From Scalesia atractyloides (lineage: Eukaryota; Streptophyta; Magnoliopsida; Asterales; Asteraceae): a DNA stretch of 64,000 bases. The stretch lies in NCBI GenBank assembly GCA_947069175.1, contig CAMTDV010000013.1:25609857-25673856 (forward strand), written 5' to 3'. Numbering within the stretch: position 1 is the first letter of the stretch; each line of letters begins with the position of its first letter. The position numbers were made by a program, and so were the translations under genes. A model generated the notes under the pieces. It was not told the DNA's origin and did not search any database. It saw only the letters and a list, made by a program, of their open reading frames with translations. This document shows positions 1 to 11,560 of the stretch, in pieces.

Positions 1-1
1 C

Positions 2-640
2 CGAATGAAGAAAAAGGAAGTTGGTGCGGTTCAGTTTGCGTTGTGCGAAGATTGTGGGGATATTGGGCATCGAACCGAAGAATGTGAAGTGAGCATGGCA
101 CATACGACTGAGGAGGTGAATCAAGTGTATGGTGATGCAAACCATTCGATATGAATTCTAACACTTATTACCCGGGGTTGAGAAACCATCCAAACTTTCG
201 TTATGGGAATGCCTCAAATTAAATGAATCCCAACTTTCAAACGGGTAATCAAAGTGGGATCCAAGGAGGTTCAATATATCAAAACCGTCAAGGCGGTAAC
301 CAAGGTGGGTATCAAAGAAATTACAACCAAGGAAGTAGTCAAGGCTATCAAACTCGTGAAGGTGGTTATCAAAGGGGCTACAACCAAGGTAGTAATGGAG
401 GTGGTAACTCTAATCGTCCAATGGGTGGTGAAGACTCCTTAAGTTCAAAGCTGGATGCAATTATGAATGCCATCACGACTTCGAATCAAGAGATAAAGAT
501 GGAAATGAAAAAGGAGTTCGAGGTACATGATAAATCACATAAAGCTTTAGAGAAGCAAGTGGGTCAATTTGCGGAGGAGATGGTACAGATGCGTGGAAGT
601 GGTGGAAAATTGCCTAGTGACACTACAGTGAACCCTTAAC
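2..640 (+). pseudogene. Athila gag, C-terminal part (broken)
   Basis: Gag forms the RNA-packaging particle. The first frame (from base 2) contains a CX2CX4HX4C zinc knuckle at about bases 44-85 (CEDCGDIGHRTEEC) and stops near 152. A second stop falls just before the ATG at 223. The 223-639 frame of 138 codons is rich in Gly, Gln, Asn, Tyr and Arg (repeats around NQGGYQRNYNQG), followed by a charged helical stretch and the ending KLPSDTTVNP, which in Athila elements marks the gag-to-protease linker. The stops and the missing N-terminus make it a pseudogene. The identification rests on the knuckle, the linker and the protease directly downstream. Confidence 0.8.
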
Positions 641-1821
641 ATCAAGGGTCCAGCTTGATGAACACACGTGAGGTACCAATTAATAAAATTTCATTACGTC
701 GTGGTCGAGTCATTGATAATGTTGTGTCACACGGGGTGGTGGAAGAGGCTAGTGATGATGAGATTGTTGACGGTCAAACAGGTCAAAAGAAAGTGTTTTG
801 AAAATGACAAAAATACACCCGTTGTGACCGTCCTTGTCCCGAAAGGTAAGGAAAAAGGTGTGGATGTTAATACCGCCCCTTATCCCGAAGCTTTGTTGGG
901 ACCATCTAAAAAAGTGGTAAATAAAAGAGGTCCCTACCAAGAAGAAATGTGGGAAATTTTTAAACTGATCAAAATCAATATACCACTTTTGGATGCAATA
1001 AAACAAGTCCCATCATATGCTAAGTACTTGAAGGATTTGTGCACTCAAAAATGGACTCACAAGTTTCCAAAGAAACTAGATTTAACCGAAAATGTGAGTT
1101 TAATTCTTTCGGGTGCACTTCCACCCAAGTTGCAAGACCCGGGAGTGCCTAGCATCTCCATTCAAGTTGGAGATTTAAAATGACAAGGGCACTCTTGGAT
1201 CTTGGTGCTAGTGTGAGTATTCTACCGGGTAGTTTGTATGACCAATATGAGTTTGGTCCACTTCGAGCGGCAAACACTACCGTAGTGCTAGCCGATTTAA
1301 CCCCTAAACTACCCTGTGGAATAGTCACGGATGTAATTGTCAAGGTCGAGGACTTTTACTATCCAGTGGATTTCTTAGTACTTGATTACGTTTCATTGGA
1401 CCTAACCAAGCAACCTACGGTTATTCTCGGCCGACCGTTTTTAGCAACATCAAGTGATGAAATCAATTGTAAAATGGGTACAGGTGACATGACTTTTGGT
1501 AACCGTCGATTGCGGTTAAATGTTTTTTCTGAATTAACGGATCCTCTAGTTAATGACGAATGTTATATGGCGGAGGTTGTTGACGAGTGTATATCTCTCT
1601 ATGACATGGGTGTTGAGGAGGAAAACATAATAGAGGAGTGTTTCATGTTTGACAGGTTACAACCGGAACCGAATCGGAGCATGGATGAGGAAGAGAAAAA
1701 GATGGAGGTGATGGCGGTGAAAGAAGGAAGACCACCTTGGACACACCAAGTGGAAAGTCCTCCCGAGAAGATTGACACTAAGTTGAAGCCGTCATTGATA
1801 GAGCCTCCCATTGTCAATTGA
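641..1821 (+). pseudogene. Athila gag-pol linker and aspartic protease (broken)
   Basis: The protease would cut the Gag-Pol polyprotein. A linker frame (useful part about 820-1183) contains a segment with INIPLLDAIKQVPSYAKYLKDL, typical of the stretch before the Athila protease. The frame then shifts at about 1180. The 1180-1821 frame starts with the protease core LLDLGASVSILP, where the usual D-T/S-G triad reads DLG as in other Athila copies. The flap side follows (VLADLTPKLPCGIVTDV) and then the ILGRPFLAT motif near codon 85, which is the second hydrophobic-Gly element of retropepsins. The rest is an acidic linker to RT. One frameshift and a short stop separate it from gag and RT. Confidence 0.85.
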
Positions 1822-3240
1822 AAGTGTTACCAAGCATTTGAAGTATGCCTATGTGGGTGAGGGCAACAGGTTACCAGTCATCATTGCATCAAATCTGACC
1901 GAGGAGCAAGAGAATAAATTGATGGAGGTGTTGGTCACCATTAGAGCCGCTATTGGGTGGACCATTGCTGATTTGAAGGGAATTAACCCTTCCGTAGTGA
2001 TGCACAAAATCATCACTAAAGATGGTAGTACTCTCTCTCATGATACACAACGGAGATTGAATCCTAACATGAGAGAAGTTGTCAAGAAGAGGAACTAAAG
2101 TGGCTAGATGCGGCTATTATATACCCCATATCTGATAGCCAATGGGTAAGCCTACACAAACCGTTCCCAAAAAGGCAGGCATTCAAGTCGTCCCAAATGA
2201 CGCAGGTGAAGAGGTCGCCACTCGGCCGGTAACCGGGTGGCTTATTTGTACTAATTATAAGAAGTTGAATTTCGCAACTTCTAAAGACCATTTCCCTTTA
2301 CCTTTCATTGACCAAATTGTTGAAAAGTTAGCGGGTCAAAAATATTATTGTTTCTTAGATGGGTATTCGGGTTATAATCAAATTGCTATCCATCCAGAAG
2401 ATCAAGCTAAGACCACATTTATTTGCCCATACGGTACTTTTGCATTTAGGCGAATGCCGTTTGGGTTATGTAATGCCCCCACCACCTTCCAAAGGTGTAT
2501 GATGAGTATCTTTTCAAATATGGTGGGGGAGTTATTAGAGATCTTCATGGATGACTTTTCAATTTTTGGGTCATCATTTGATGTTTGCCTTGACCAACTC
2601 GAAAAAAGTGTTAAAAAGATGTGTTGAGAAATTTTGGTTTTGAGTTGGGAAATGAGCCATTTTATGGTTCAAGAGGGAATTGTGTTGGGACATGTGGTGT
2701 CAAGTCATGGGATAAAGGTTGATAGGGCAAAAGTGCAAGTTATTTCTACTTTGCCATATCCCATAGCGTTAAAGGTATTAGATCATTTTTGGGTCATGCA
2801 GGGTTTTTCAGATGGTTTATAAAGGGTTTAGTGATATAAAAAAACCCTTATGTAATTTATTGTTAAAAGACCAACTGTTTGACTTTAACAAAGATTGTCA
2901 AAATGCTTTTAACGTGCTGAAAAAGAAATTGGTTGAGGTCTCAATCTTGCAATCGCCGAATTGGTCTTTACCGTTCGAAATCATGTGTGATGCAAGTGAT
3001 TATGCAGTGGGGGCCATTTTGGGTCAAAGGGTAGAAAAGAAACCCGTTGCCATATACTACGCAAGTAAGACTCTTTCGAATGCTCAATTGAATTACACAA
3101 CAACCGAGAAAGAGCTACTTACTGTGGTATAGTTGGATAAATTTCGGGCTTACATTTGGGGTAGTAAAGTGATTTTATATTCTGAATATTCTGCTGTCAG
3201 GTACCTCATGGAGAAGAAAGATGCAAAGCCGCAATAATTC
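1811..3240 (+). pseudogene. Athila reverse transcriptase and RNase H (broken)
   Basis: This domain copies the element RNA into DNA. The RT block at 2142-2627 shows the fingers motif, then FLDGYSGYNQI (first catalytic Asp), the MPFGLCNAPTTFQRCM motif and the catalytic box FMDD at 2544-2555. RNase H follows at 2812-3240 with the active-site context MCDAS (Asp codon 2989-2991), then ASKTLSNAQLNYTTTEKELL, holding the second acidic residue. Stops and frame changes at about 2098, 2627, 2822 and 3132 break the frame. Unlike the Tat elements in this window, the Ty3-type RNase H keeps its first catalytic Asp, and there is no second RNase H before integrase. Confidence 0.88.
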
Positions 3241-3251
3241 GACGGGTCCTT

Positions 3252-4708
3252 TTGCTACAAGAGTTTGACTTGGAAATACGGGATAAGAAGGGTAGCGAAA
3301 ATGTGGTGGCGGACCACTTATCCCGGTTGTTGGTGGAAGAGGGTTCTTCTCGTGTAGAGATTAACGAGATCTTTCCAGATGAACGTATTCTTAAAGTGTC
3401 AATATTACCTTGGTTGCTAACATTATCAATTATTTGGCGACAGGTGATTTGCCGGCTCATTGGGATAGGAGGAGGAGATTGCATTTCCTTTCTCAAATCA
3501 AGTACTACACGTGGGAACAATCGGATTTATTCAAGACATGTTCGGATCAAGTTGTGAGGAGATGTATACCGGATGAGGAGATCCCGAGTGTTTTGATGCA
3601 CTTGCTTTCCTTCGCTTGTGGGGGCCATTTCAAGTGGTCATAAAACGGGGCATAAAGTGCTCAATACAGCCTTTATTGGCCGACTATTTTTAAAGACGCT
3701 TTCATTTTTGCAAAAAACTGTGTTGAGTGTAAAAAATTAGGGGTATTTCTAAGTGGGATGAGATGCCCATGCAACCGATTCTCATTGTCGATATTTTTGA
3801 TATGTGGGGAATCGATTTCATGGGCCCATTCCCAAATTCTCATGGGAATTTATACATTTTGGTGGCGGTGGATTATGTGTCTAAATGGGTTGAAGCAATC
3901 GCCACCAAAACAAATGACCATACCGTTGTTTGTAATTTTGTGCAAACTAATATTATTTCTAGATTTGGAATACCTCGGGTGATTATTAGTGATGGGGGAT
4001 CTCATTTTAAGAACTTTAATTTTAGGAAATTACTAAACCGGTATGGTGTTGACCATAGAATTGCTACCCCCTATCATCCGCAAACAAGTGGTCAGGTGGA
4101 AGTGTCTGATAGGCAAATTAAGGAAATTTTGCAAAATATCGTTCGACCGGACCGTAAGGATTGGTCAACGAAGTTGAATGATGCCTTATGGGCCTATCGA
4201 ACGGCACATAAGACACCTATTGGCACTACACCTTACCGCTTAGTTTACGGTGAAAATTGTCACTTGTCGGTTGAACTTGTACATCGTGCATTTTGGGCTA
4301 TTAAGGAAGTTAATCTTAAGTATGATGATGCAGGTAAAGAACGCAAGTTGAAGATGTGCAAGCTGGAAGAGCTTCGGGATGAGGCATATGAGTGTGCCTC
4401 AAAATACAAGGATGGCATGAAAAGAGTACACGATGCCAAATTGAAGCCGAAAGTTAGTAGTGGGCCAAAAGGTTTGGCTAAACAATTCAAGGCTCAAGTT
4501 CTTTCCCGATAAGCTAAAGAGCAAATGGATGGGCCCGTATGTGATTACGCAGGTTGGCAAGCTAGGGGATGTTACCATTGAGGACCCAAAGGATGGGTCA
4601 AAACAAACGGTTAACGGTCATTGTCTTAAACCGTTTCTCGATGCTAACAAGGAGAACAAGGAATTGGTAAGCTTCTTGGTAAGCGTTCCAACTTATGAGG
4701 TCAATTAA
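3252..4708 (+). pseudogene. Athila integrase (broken)
   Basis: Integrase inserts the DNA copy into the genome. A connector (3252-3410, EIRDKKGSENVVADHLSRLL) leads to a damaged HHCC zinc domain at about 3590-3740, where CGGHF and CVECKK survive but one histidine position appears lost. The catalytic core is open at 3763-4512: first Asp in WGIDFMGPF, second Asp in ISDGGSHF, Glu in SGQVEVSDRQ, so the DDE residues are present. A frameshift near 4460-4512 leads to the C-terminal domain (KSKWMGPYVITQV) and a stop at 4706-4708. Several stops upstream make it non-functional as a unit. Confidence 0.88.
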
Positions 4709-4899
4709 AGGGCCAAGAACAATTGTTGTAGAGTATTGTATTATTTATATTGCTTGCGTGTATCGTTTTGTATTTTAGTTTAGTCGTTTCTACTAATCTT
4801 GTTAATGTGTGAAGTTCGTATATCGCAAACGGGTCATGAAGACATAAGGTATGTTTTAAACTTGTTTTGTGTATTGCGGACAATACACGATTATTCGGG

Positions 4900-5533
4900 G
4901 GTGGTATAGTAAACGCGCGTCGTGTGTTTTATTAAAGAAAATGAAAACCGGTGTACCGTCAGTGACGGGGCTTCAGGCCGTCGCCGACGCATCATGGTTA
5001 GGTCCGTCAGGTTAAATGCATCGTAGACAGGAGGTTAAGCCATCAGAGAAAAGTGAGCATTTATAGGTGGCGTCGACGACGGACCAGAGGACCGTCAGTG
5101 ATGGTCCTTGGTTTGGCAGCCGACACAGGTTTTGTTTTAACGCAAATTGTCGGACCAAACCCAATTTAGACCTCTCTAAACTTGACCCGAACACCTTTTT
5201 AGCCACAAATTCGACCCGGGTGAACCTTATCCACCCAATATCTCATTAAAACCCCAAATCACTGAACATTCACCATCAACTCCATTCATCTTCTTCTTCA
5301 TTCAAGAACTCTAACCTTCAATCTCTTATTCTTCAATTCTCCACCAAATCAATCAAATTCTTGAGCCTATTTTGTGTAGATTTTCGAGTAGAACAAAACC
5401 CCAGCACGGTTTCTATCAATTCTTGCTCGTTTGCAAGATTGGTGAAGTTGAAAATTCGGGTTTTTGAAGAAAAGTGTTCTTCAAGTTTTGCATTATATAT
5501 TTTCCAAGTTCTTTCGATTATACAACATTAAAG
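4900..5533 (+). promoter_or_regulatory. LTR-like internal leader upstream of the env-like ORF
   Basis: This stretch resembles part of the element's own 3' LTR (about 9800-10380) in the same order: a GC-rich block with GCCGTCGCCGACGC (near 4976; LTR copy near 9888), then related TCGTAGACAGGAGGTTAAG and TCGTAGGCAGTAGGTTAGAG blocks, a possible TATA-like ATTTATAGG near 5060, a C/T-rich leader with many CATC and TTC runs, and a GT splice-donor-like site at the end. I infer that it derives from LTR sequence and could supply a promoter or leader for the env-like ORF. The similarity was judged by eye and is partial. Confidence 0.5.
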
Positions 5534-5991
5534 GTATGATTTTACTTAAATTTGAACATGGCTATCATATGGTCTGTGATTTTCTTCCGAAATTTTGAAC
5601 TTTATGTTTAAGAGTAGGTCGTTTATGATGCTAATATATGATATCTAGCTTGAGTTTGAGTAGGTGGTTGATTTGGGTGGGATTGAACATGCAACATAGT
5701 TAGTAATGAAGATTATACTTGTTAGTTGCATGTTTGAACATGAACACAATGTTGAACCTTGTTTAAAGTCCTATGTATTTAGGATGGGAACATGAAAAAT
5801 TAAGTTTAGATGTTAACAAAAATACCATTTTTGAAAGATTAAACCTACTAGTTATGTCTGATCAATTAATTTGTGGTTCAACATTGTATGTCATGTTTAA
5901 GAAGTTGAATTGAATTGAAGTTTTGAAGTGATAGTTTACATGCTTGAAGTTAGACAATGTTTAATTGTTTTCTTTGTATTATGACTTGTAG
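5534..5991 (+). other. Predicted intron directly before the env-like start codon
   Basis: The donor is AAAG|GTATGA with GT at 5534-5535. The acceptor is a T-rich run ending TTGTAG at 5986-5991. The intron is 458 bases and AT-rich. The next exon begins ATATGGCAAGC with ATG at 5994. Spliced env-like messages are known for some plant retrotransposons, so the arrangement is plausible. No transcript was seen. Confidence 0.5.
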
Positions 5992-5993
5992 AT

Positions 5994-7800
5994 ATGGCAA
6001 GCCAAAAATAAAGCAAGATTTCGGGTCAAGGTTCATCTTTGGGAGTCTGGTCATCTTCAGGTCTTAGAGCAAGAAAATGTGAACAGTTAAGCGGGGTTGA
6101 GGAGGATGATGGTCGGTTCTATAGACAGGATTGGGGTTGGGAGAGGATTAGGGATAGCAATGTGGGTGAACCGTGGGAAAACAACAAGAAAAGGCCACTA
6201 TCAACGTTTAACGACAAATGACTGGAAATCAAACTTTGGATGAGGAAAATGGTGCACAGGTTTACCACGTCTATCCCGGAAAGGGTTTGGTCCGAGCGCA
6301 CATTGAATGTGGAAGAGTTCAGGATGATTGGCATCGTCCAAATTTTCAAAGAATGGGTTAGAAGCGAGTTCTAGATTGGTGTGAAGACATCACACCAACG
6401 GTTTATTTGGCCGCCGTTTGTGAGTGGTTGGCTTCGCTTCGGTTTGTCAATAGGGATGGCCCACTGAGCACGTGGCAATTGGTGGGAGATATGGGCAGAG
6501 GGCAAATGGTTATGTCCTTTGAAACTATGAATTGCATTGCACGGTTTGATTTGTTGATCGACGAGTACTACTACTACAACGTCAATCAGTTTCTTGACAA
6601 CAAAGTGAACTCAGCTGATCCGATGGCATGGTTGGATAGGTGTTTCCATTTTCTGATGGTGGGGCAGCATTGCATAGTCAGTTATCTGTTGAAGGGAAGA
6701 TTCTTCAACCCTTCTCTCTCGAGAATATTATGGTACGATTCGGGGATCGGGGGAAAGTGAAGGCATCGGATTGCCGGGTGTTCCATTCATTACTTTTTGA
6801 ATTACCAAAGTTGTCATGGCGACATTTGGTGATGATTAATACTTGGGATACCTGTGAGTCGTACTCCCGAAAGATGATACCTTATGTACGACTCATCAGT
6901 GCTATGATTGTGCAACAAAATAGGTTGCCAACCGAACCATTGTGGGTTTCGAAACCTGTGGATCAGATCTGTTTTGCACCGATGAAGCAGCATTAGAAGA
7001 TCCAAGTGCAGGTATATGGTCATCAATACACAGTGACTGATGACCAAGGGCATAGATTCCAATTCACTAATCGAGTGCAGCACAGGAAGCTGCGTGAGAG
7101 GAGGAGATGGTTGACGAGGATGATGAAGATGAGCCCAAGGGTCCGAGGGGACCCGGCAAAGGTACACCCGGCCACATCGAGAGATTTCATCAGGAGTGGC
7201 CAGCTTTATTCCAAACCGGCGTAGACCCGGGTATCCTAATTACAATCGGGGGAAATAAGACGTCTATGATAACGTCTCCGCTTGTATTGGGGAGAACCGG
7301 GTATACGAGCAGAGAAGGCAGCAGTGGCACAAACTTGGGAGGCCCAACAGCAATCTCATTGGGATCGAAGAGGGTGCTCATCGGGCTAAGGAGCAGGAAT
7401 TTTGGGAGAGACAGCCGGAGCAGTGGCTGCTCAGCAAGCCTACATGGAAAGACAAGACTTGTATCAAGCACAAGAATTGTCTAGAAGACAAGCTTGGGAG
7501 GAGGAGCATGATAGGTTGCGTGTTGAGCACAACGCGTTGGAAGACCGCCGATGGAATGCTATGGCAATGGCTCAACAGATGGCAATTAATAACGCCAAAC
7601 ACTTGCATGACCAAGAGCGCCACCATATAGATTGGGAGGCGGGTCATCCATATCAAGAACACACGCCTTGGACTTCCTACAAGAACCTCCGTGTTCCATC
7701 CGGGCCTTCTGATCCATCTCCACACTGGCCCGAAGCAGTCGGTTCTAGTTTAATTCCACAGCAGTTCCGTGCACCGGCTAAGGCAAAAGAGGGCCACTAG
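5994..7800 (+). pseudogene. Athila env-like third ORF (broken)
   Basis: It occupies the env position of Athila elements, after pol and before the 3' LTR. The ATG at 5994 is followed by a stop after five codons. Open pieces then continue at 6039-6221, 6407-6760, 6640-6996, 7107-7224 and 7402-7800 in changing frames. The middle piece (ELPKLSWRHLVMINTWDT, then YSRKMIPYVRLISAMIVQQ) and the Gln/Glu/Arg-rich, probably coiled-coil end (7402-7620) match the general character of this ORF in related elements. I see no clear signal peptide or fusion domain, so env-like describes position only. Frameshifts make it a pseudogene. Confidence 0.65.
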
Positions 7801-9650
7801 ATGATTTCCATGACATGGTGTTGGCTCTCACGGAATACCCTTACCAGTCGTATCCACAGGTACAATGAGCGATAGCAGCGATGATCACCGGTATGTTTTC
7901 TTTTGTTGTTGTATATTTTTGTGTAATTATTCTTTTTGTGTTTCTTTTATTGTAAGTATTTAAATGAACTTTGTGGGTGTGTTCCCTAGATAACCCTCAC
8001 GAGACCTACTCGTCCTCTCGAGCTATCGGAATGTTTAAAAGGGCTTGTTGCATGCGCTAAATGCAACCATGATTCCTACGAAAATGCGTTCGGTTTGTTG
8101 TTGTTGTAAAATATTTTTCCACAAAGTCGAAGTTTAATAAAAATATGGCTTGGTAAATTCTTTATAAAATGGTGGAACTAGGTAACTAACAAGTTTTGAT
8201 GGTTGTGAGAAGCTTGCTTCTACACGAGGGTTGAGATTTGTAGGTACATTATGTTCACGAGATGACCATTTTTTGTTGAAGAATGAAGAGCACACAAGGA
8301 ATGAGCAAAAACAGGTGCATGCGTTTCTTTTTTAGCTTTGACTTTTAGTTAATAATAAGTGGATTGTATTTTGTATTTTATTTTCCGAGGTGAAATTTTA
8401 GGAAGTTACTCGTGTCACTTCCCTTGTGCATTTTAAAAGCTCTATTCCTACACACTGAGGACAATGTTGACCTCAAGTGTGGGGATGGAGAGAAAAAGTT
8501 TTTCGATTTTGACCCTTTCATTTAAACACTACACACATTGAGGACAATGTTGATGTCAAGTGTGGGGATGGGAAATTCAGTTTTTTCAAAATGTCTTTGT
8601 TTGAAGCGGTTTAAAAAGCACAAGTAACTAAGTTAATGAGGGATGGCACAACCCATGTGGTCTCTTGCATGGTCAAGTTCAAATTAATAACATGACGGGT
8701 ATTTACCGGGTGGTTATTTGGAAACAATCCGCCCAAGAAACTGCATTTATACTTCGCATACATACCTTTATACGTGAGATTTAGCATTTTATACGTAATA
8801 TGTATATATATCTTTGGTTGAGTGGACCATTAGTCACGTATTGTAGAACTTGCAACTTTGGACGCGTTTGAGACCATAGATCAAATATGAGCACAGGAAT
8901 GATTAAGGCATTAGGTAAACCTTTTTCATTTACACCACTTATATATCCTTATCCGAAATCAATTCCTTAGTCGCCAATCTTGAGCCTAAACCTTTCGTTT
9001 GACCAACCCATTTAGCCTTTGACCATTGAGCCTTCTATTTTTAACCGTGTGATGAAAACTTGATTTTAGGATTAGTTGAAAAAAAACAGATTATAGTTAA
9101 GAAAAGAAAATATATGTATTGATAATTTGTTGAGTAAAAGGCGAAAGCTTTTACCTCTTAGCTTATTGATTCGTAGTTGGTTGTGTTAGAGTAGTTGTTG
9201 TTGTAATAAAAATCAAGTTTTCATCACCTTAGCCATTTTAAAAATATCCTATTCCATACCTTTAGCTTAGCCCCGCTACAACCCATTCAAGGCCTTTTGA
9301 CTTGTGCTAGTATTTGTGTTTGGTGGTGGAGAATGATTGAGTTGCAAGCCTATGCGGGTACGTGTTCTAATCGGTTTGAGTGATTATATCAAAGTGCTAA
9401 TGCATCATTTATTAGCCAATTTCTAAACCGAGTGGAGAGAACATTGTGAGGTATGTGTATGAATTGTGAGTTTCAAGGGTGGGTTAATCTTGGATAACCA
9501 TTTTTATGTGTTAATCACGTTAATGTTAAATATTTTCAAAATGGTGAAAATTATGAACCGGGTATGACATTAGACTTTAGCTAATGTCTCAAGAATGGGA
9601 AATGTGTACCTCATTCGACCCACGTGAAAGTTAAAAAACAGATTTGCTTG
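7801..9650 (+). other. Athila 3' noncoding region with a duplicated motif
   Basis: No open frame of note. A 38-base block built on GAGGACAATGTTGA and AAGTGTGGGGATGG occurs at 8451-8488 and 8534-8571. A GGACAATGT plus AAGTGTGGGG motif is a common landmark downstream of coding sequence in Athila elements. The rest is AT-rich and unassigned. Confidence 0.6.
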
Positions 9651-9676
9651 AGGGCAAGCAAAAGAAAAGTGTGGGA
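9651..9676 (+). other. Polypurine tract of the Athila element
   Basis: The run AGGGCAAGCAAAAGAAAAGT plus GTGGGA is almost all purine and directly precedes the first TG of the 3' LTR. It would prime plus-strand DNA synthesis. Confidence 0.65.
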
Positions 9677-11015
9677 TGTGATGCGTGGTTGAAAAACGAT
9701 GTTCTTAGTAAGCTTAAGTTAATGTTTTACGTAACTTTTAGTTTTGAATAGTCTACTATTGATTGGATTTGTGTTTTAGAGGTTTACAAAGTTTAAGGAG
9801 CTATTCAAGAGCGTTTCGAAGCATCGGGGCAGAAAACGGGTCAACCGGGAGTGCAAAACGGAAAACAGGAAATCGTGTTTTAGAGAGGCCGTCGCCGACG
9901 CCCCTCAGTTAGCTCCGTTGGCAAAAATTGGTCGTAGGCAGTAGGTTAGAGCGTCGGAGGAAAACCAGAAGATCTACGGGCCGTCGGCAACGACCCTCCT
10001 AAATCCTGTCGCTGAAATTCAACTTTGGACGGGTGTTAACTTGTATTTTGACAATTTGAAGAGGAGTTACGATTTTGGGGGCTTTAAAACTTGTTCTTGG
10101 AGCCAAGAATCATCCAAGCTTCATCTTGGGCATCACCAATCCACATCAATCATCTAATCCGTCATCCTCATCATTCCTAACCCTAATCCACTTCCATCAT
10201 CATCTTCATCCATTCTTCAATCCATTCATTCTCACCATCAAACCTAAACCCTAATCACCATCCATCATCATCACCAAGCTCAAGATGTCAATGTTCAAGC
10301 TTTCATCACTCGTTGATCAAATCCCGTTCACCATAAGCGGCTAATTTCCTTGGGTTTCACCCCGGTGTAGGTTTTGTAAGTTCTAGGTTTTGACATTGTT
10401 TTGAGTATTGATTTGTGACAATTTGTGCTTTGATTTTGAAACTTATGATAATTGACTTACATTTGTTTTGAATTTATTGAATTGTCGAATGAAGATTAAA
10501 TTTGACTTTGTGAAATGTTTATGTGCAATTATGCCTTGTCTAGGTTAGAGTTTACTTGTTTCTGATAACAAAGTACATTGTAGTCCGTTGTTCATAATGT
10601 TGACAGCTTTTGGCATCTAAATCACGTAACACTAAACTTGTTGGTCATTGTTATAAATGAATTGAACTTAAAATGTGTAGGAATCCTAGGATTTACATTA
10701 CCGGACCGAGTGTGAACCTTGTTCTCAAATCATGTTTAATCAATTAATTAAGTTTTTGTGCAAGTATTTAAGTTTTTGGCAGTTAAGTAATAAAAATCAA
10801 ATTGGTCGGAGCATTCCGACATCTCTTTCAAACACACAAAATTAATAAAAATATTAGCAAGCTTCATAATTCGTGACAATTTGTTATAAATCAATCTTGT
10901 CCGCACGCAAACCACAAACTCTTCGTGGTTCGACCCCTTACTACCACTAACACATTGTTAAGGGTAATTTGGGATTATAAATTTTATCTTTGACCGGGGC
11001 GCGACACTCCGATCA
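9677..11015 (+). repeat. Athila 3' LTR
   Basis: It starts TGTGATGCGTGG after the polypurine tract (the start could be 9679) and ends CTCCGATCA. Near its end it has a CGTGGTTCGACCC block and a GACCGGGGCGCGACACTCC block of the kind seen at Athila LTR ends. A GTAAGT donor-like site lies at 10376. Length is about 1.34 kb. The partner 5' LTR is outside the window. The next base to the right resumes a Tat accessory ORF. Confidence 0.75.
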
Positions 11016-11221
11016 AATTTTGAATGGACGTTCAATGGGACAACAGCCGCGCTGCCACTCATAGTGTTGATACTGAAGCTGCCTTCTCCCAGGCTAAGCG
11101 GGAGTATGACCGTCTACAGCTCCCAGCTATGGGATTGGTGACTCCAACACGACGACGTTGTTGATCGCCTCAAAGATATATTTCCGGAAGAAGCCAAGGC
11201 CGCTGGGGATGAAGACTAGTG
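11016..11221 (+). pseudogene. 3' tail of the antisense accessory ORF of Tat-1
   Basis: The opening frame includes AAFSQAKREYDRLQL and parallels the Tat-2 segment at about 46995-47200 (AAFSEAKQEYDRL). It then frameshifts near 11135, and an acidic tail ends at a TAG near 11219. It runs opposite to pol, as expected for the accessory ORF of Tat elements. The left border is the Athila 3' LTR, which cuts the gene. Function is unknown; the related maize-group Grande gene is reported to encode a nuclear protein. Confidence 0.7.
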
Positions 11222-11560
11222 TAGGGTGCTTATTGTAATATCTTTGATATAGCTTGAATGTAACTACGCACTGCACACCTTGTAAATATTTTTCCTTTAA
11301 TGAAGTAGATGTTTTTCTTTCTTCCAACTTACAATATTTGCGTGAAAAGAACCAACTTTGTTCAGGTATAGCGCATGGAGTAAATAGTGAATTTTCATGA
11401 GTCAATGTGTACCATGGTGTTTTTGCGTAGACCCAAAGTGGTTTCGTGCAGTTGTAACAAAACATCTAGATAAAGAAATAAGTACACCCATTGTCTTTAT
11501 TAATTAATAAGGCATAAGAGCCATGTACAGAGTAGACAATAAGATAATAGGTTTGCTAAT
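11222..11560 (-). other. Tat-1 spacer between accessory ORF and integrase
   Basis: No gene seen. It shares blocks with 60560-60950 in Tat-2, for example TTACAATATTTGC and CCATGGTGTTTT with CCCAAAGTGGTTTCG. It probably holds the converging 3' ends of pol and the accessory transcript. Confidence 0.6.

Larger units (their letters stand above)
1..11015 (+). mobile_element. Athila-type Ty3/gypsy retrotransposon, 5' part outside window
   Basis: The order gag, protease, RT, RNase H, integrase, long internal region, env-like ORF, polypurine tract and 3' LTR on one strand is that of Athila/Calypso elements. The protease core reads LLDLGAS and the RT core reads FMDD, both usual variants in this lineage. 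All frames contain stops or frameshifts, so the copy is not autonomous. The 5' LTR and gag start lie left of the window. The 3' LTR abuts, at 11016, the middle of a Tat accessory ORF, so this element inserted into an older Tat copy. The TSD cannot be tested because the other end is missing. Confidence 0.9.

Noticed and set aside
5994..7800. True viral envelope gene
   Set aside because: No signal peptide, cleavage site or fusion-type membrane segment visible; only the position supports the env-like label.
11127..11465. 112-codon minus-strand frame
   Set aside because: It overlaps the accessory ORF tail and spacer of Tat-1, has no motif, and matches noncoding text in Tat-2.
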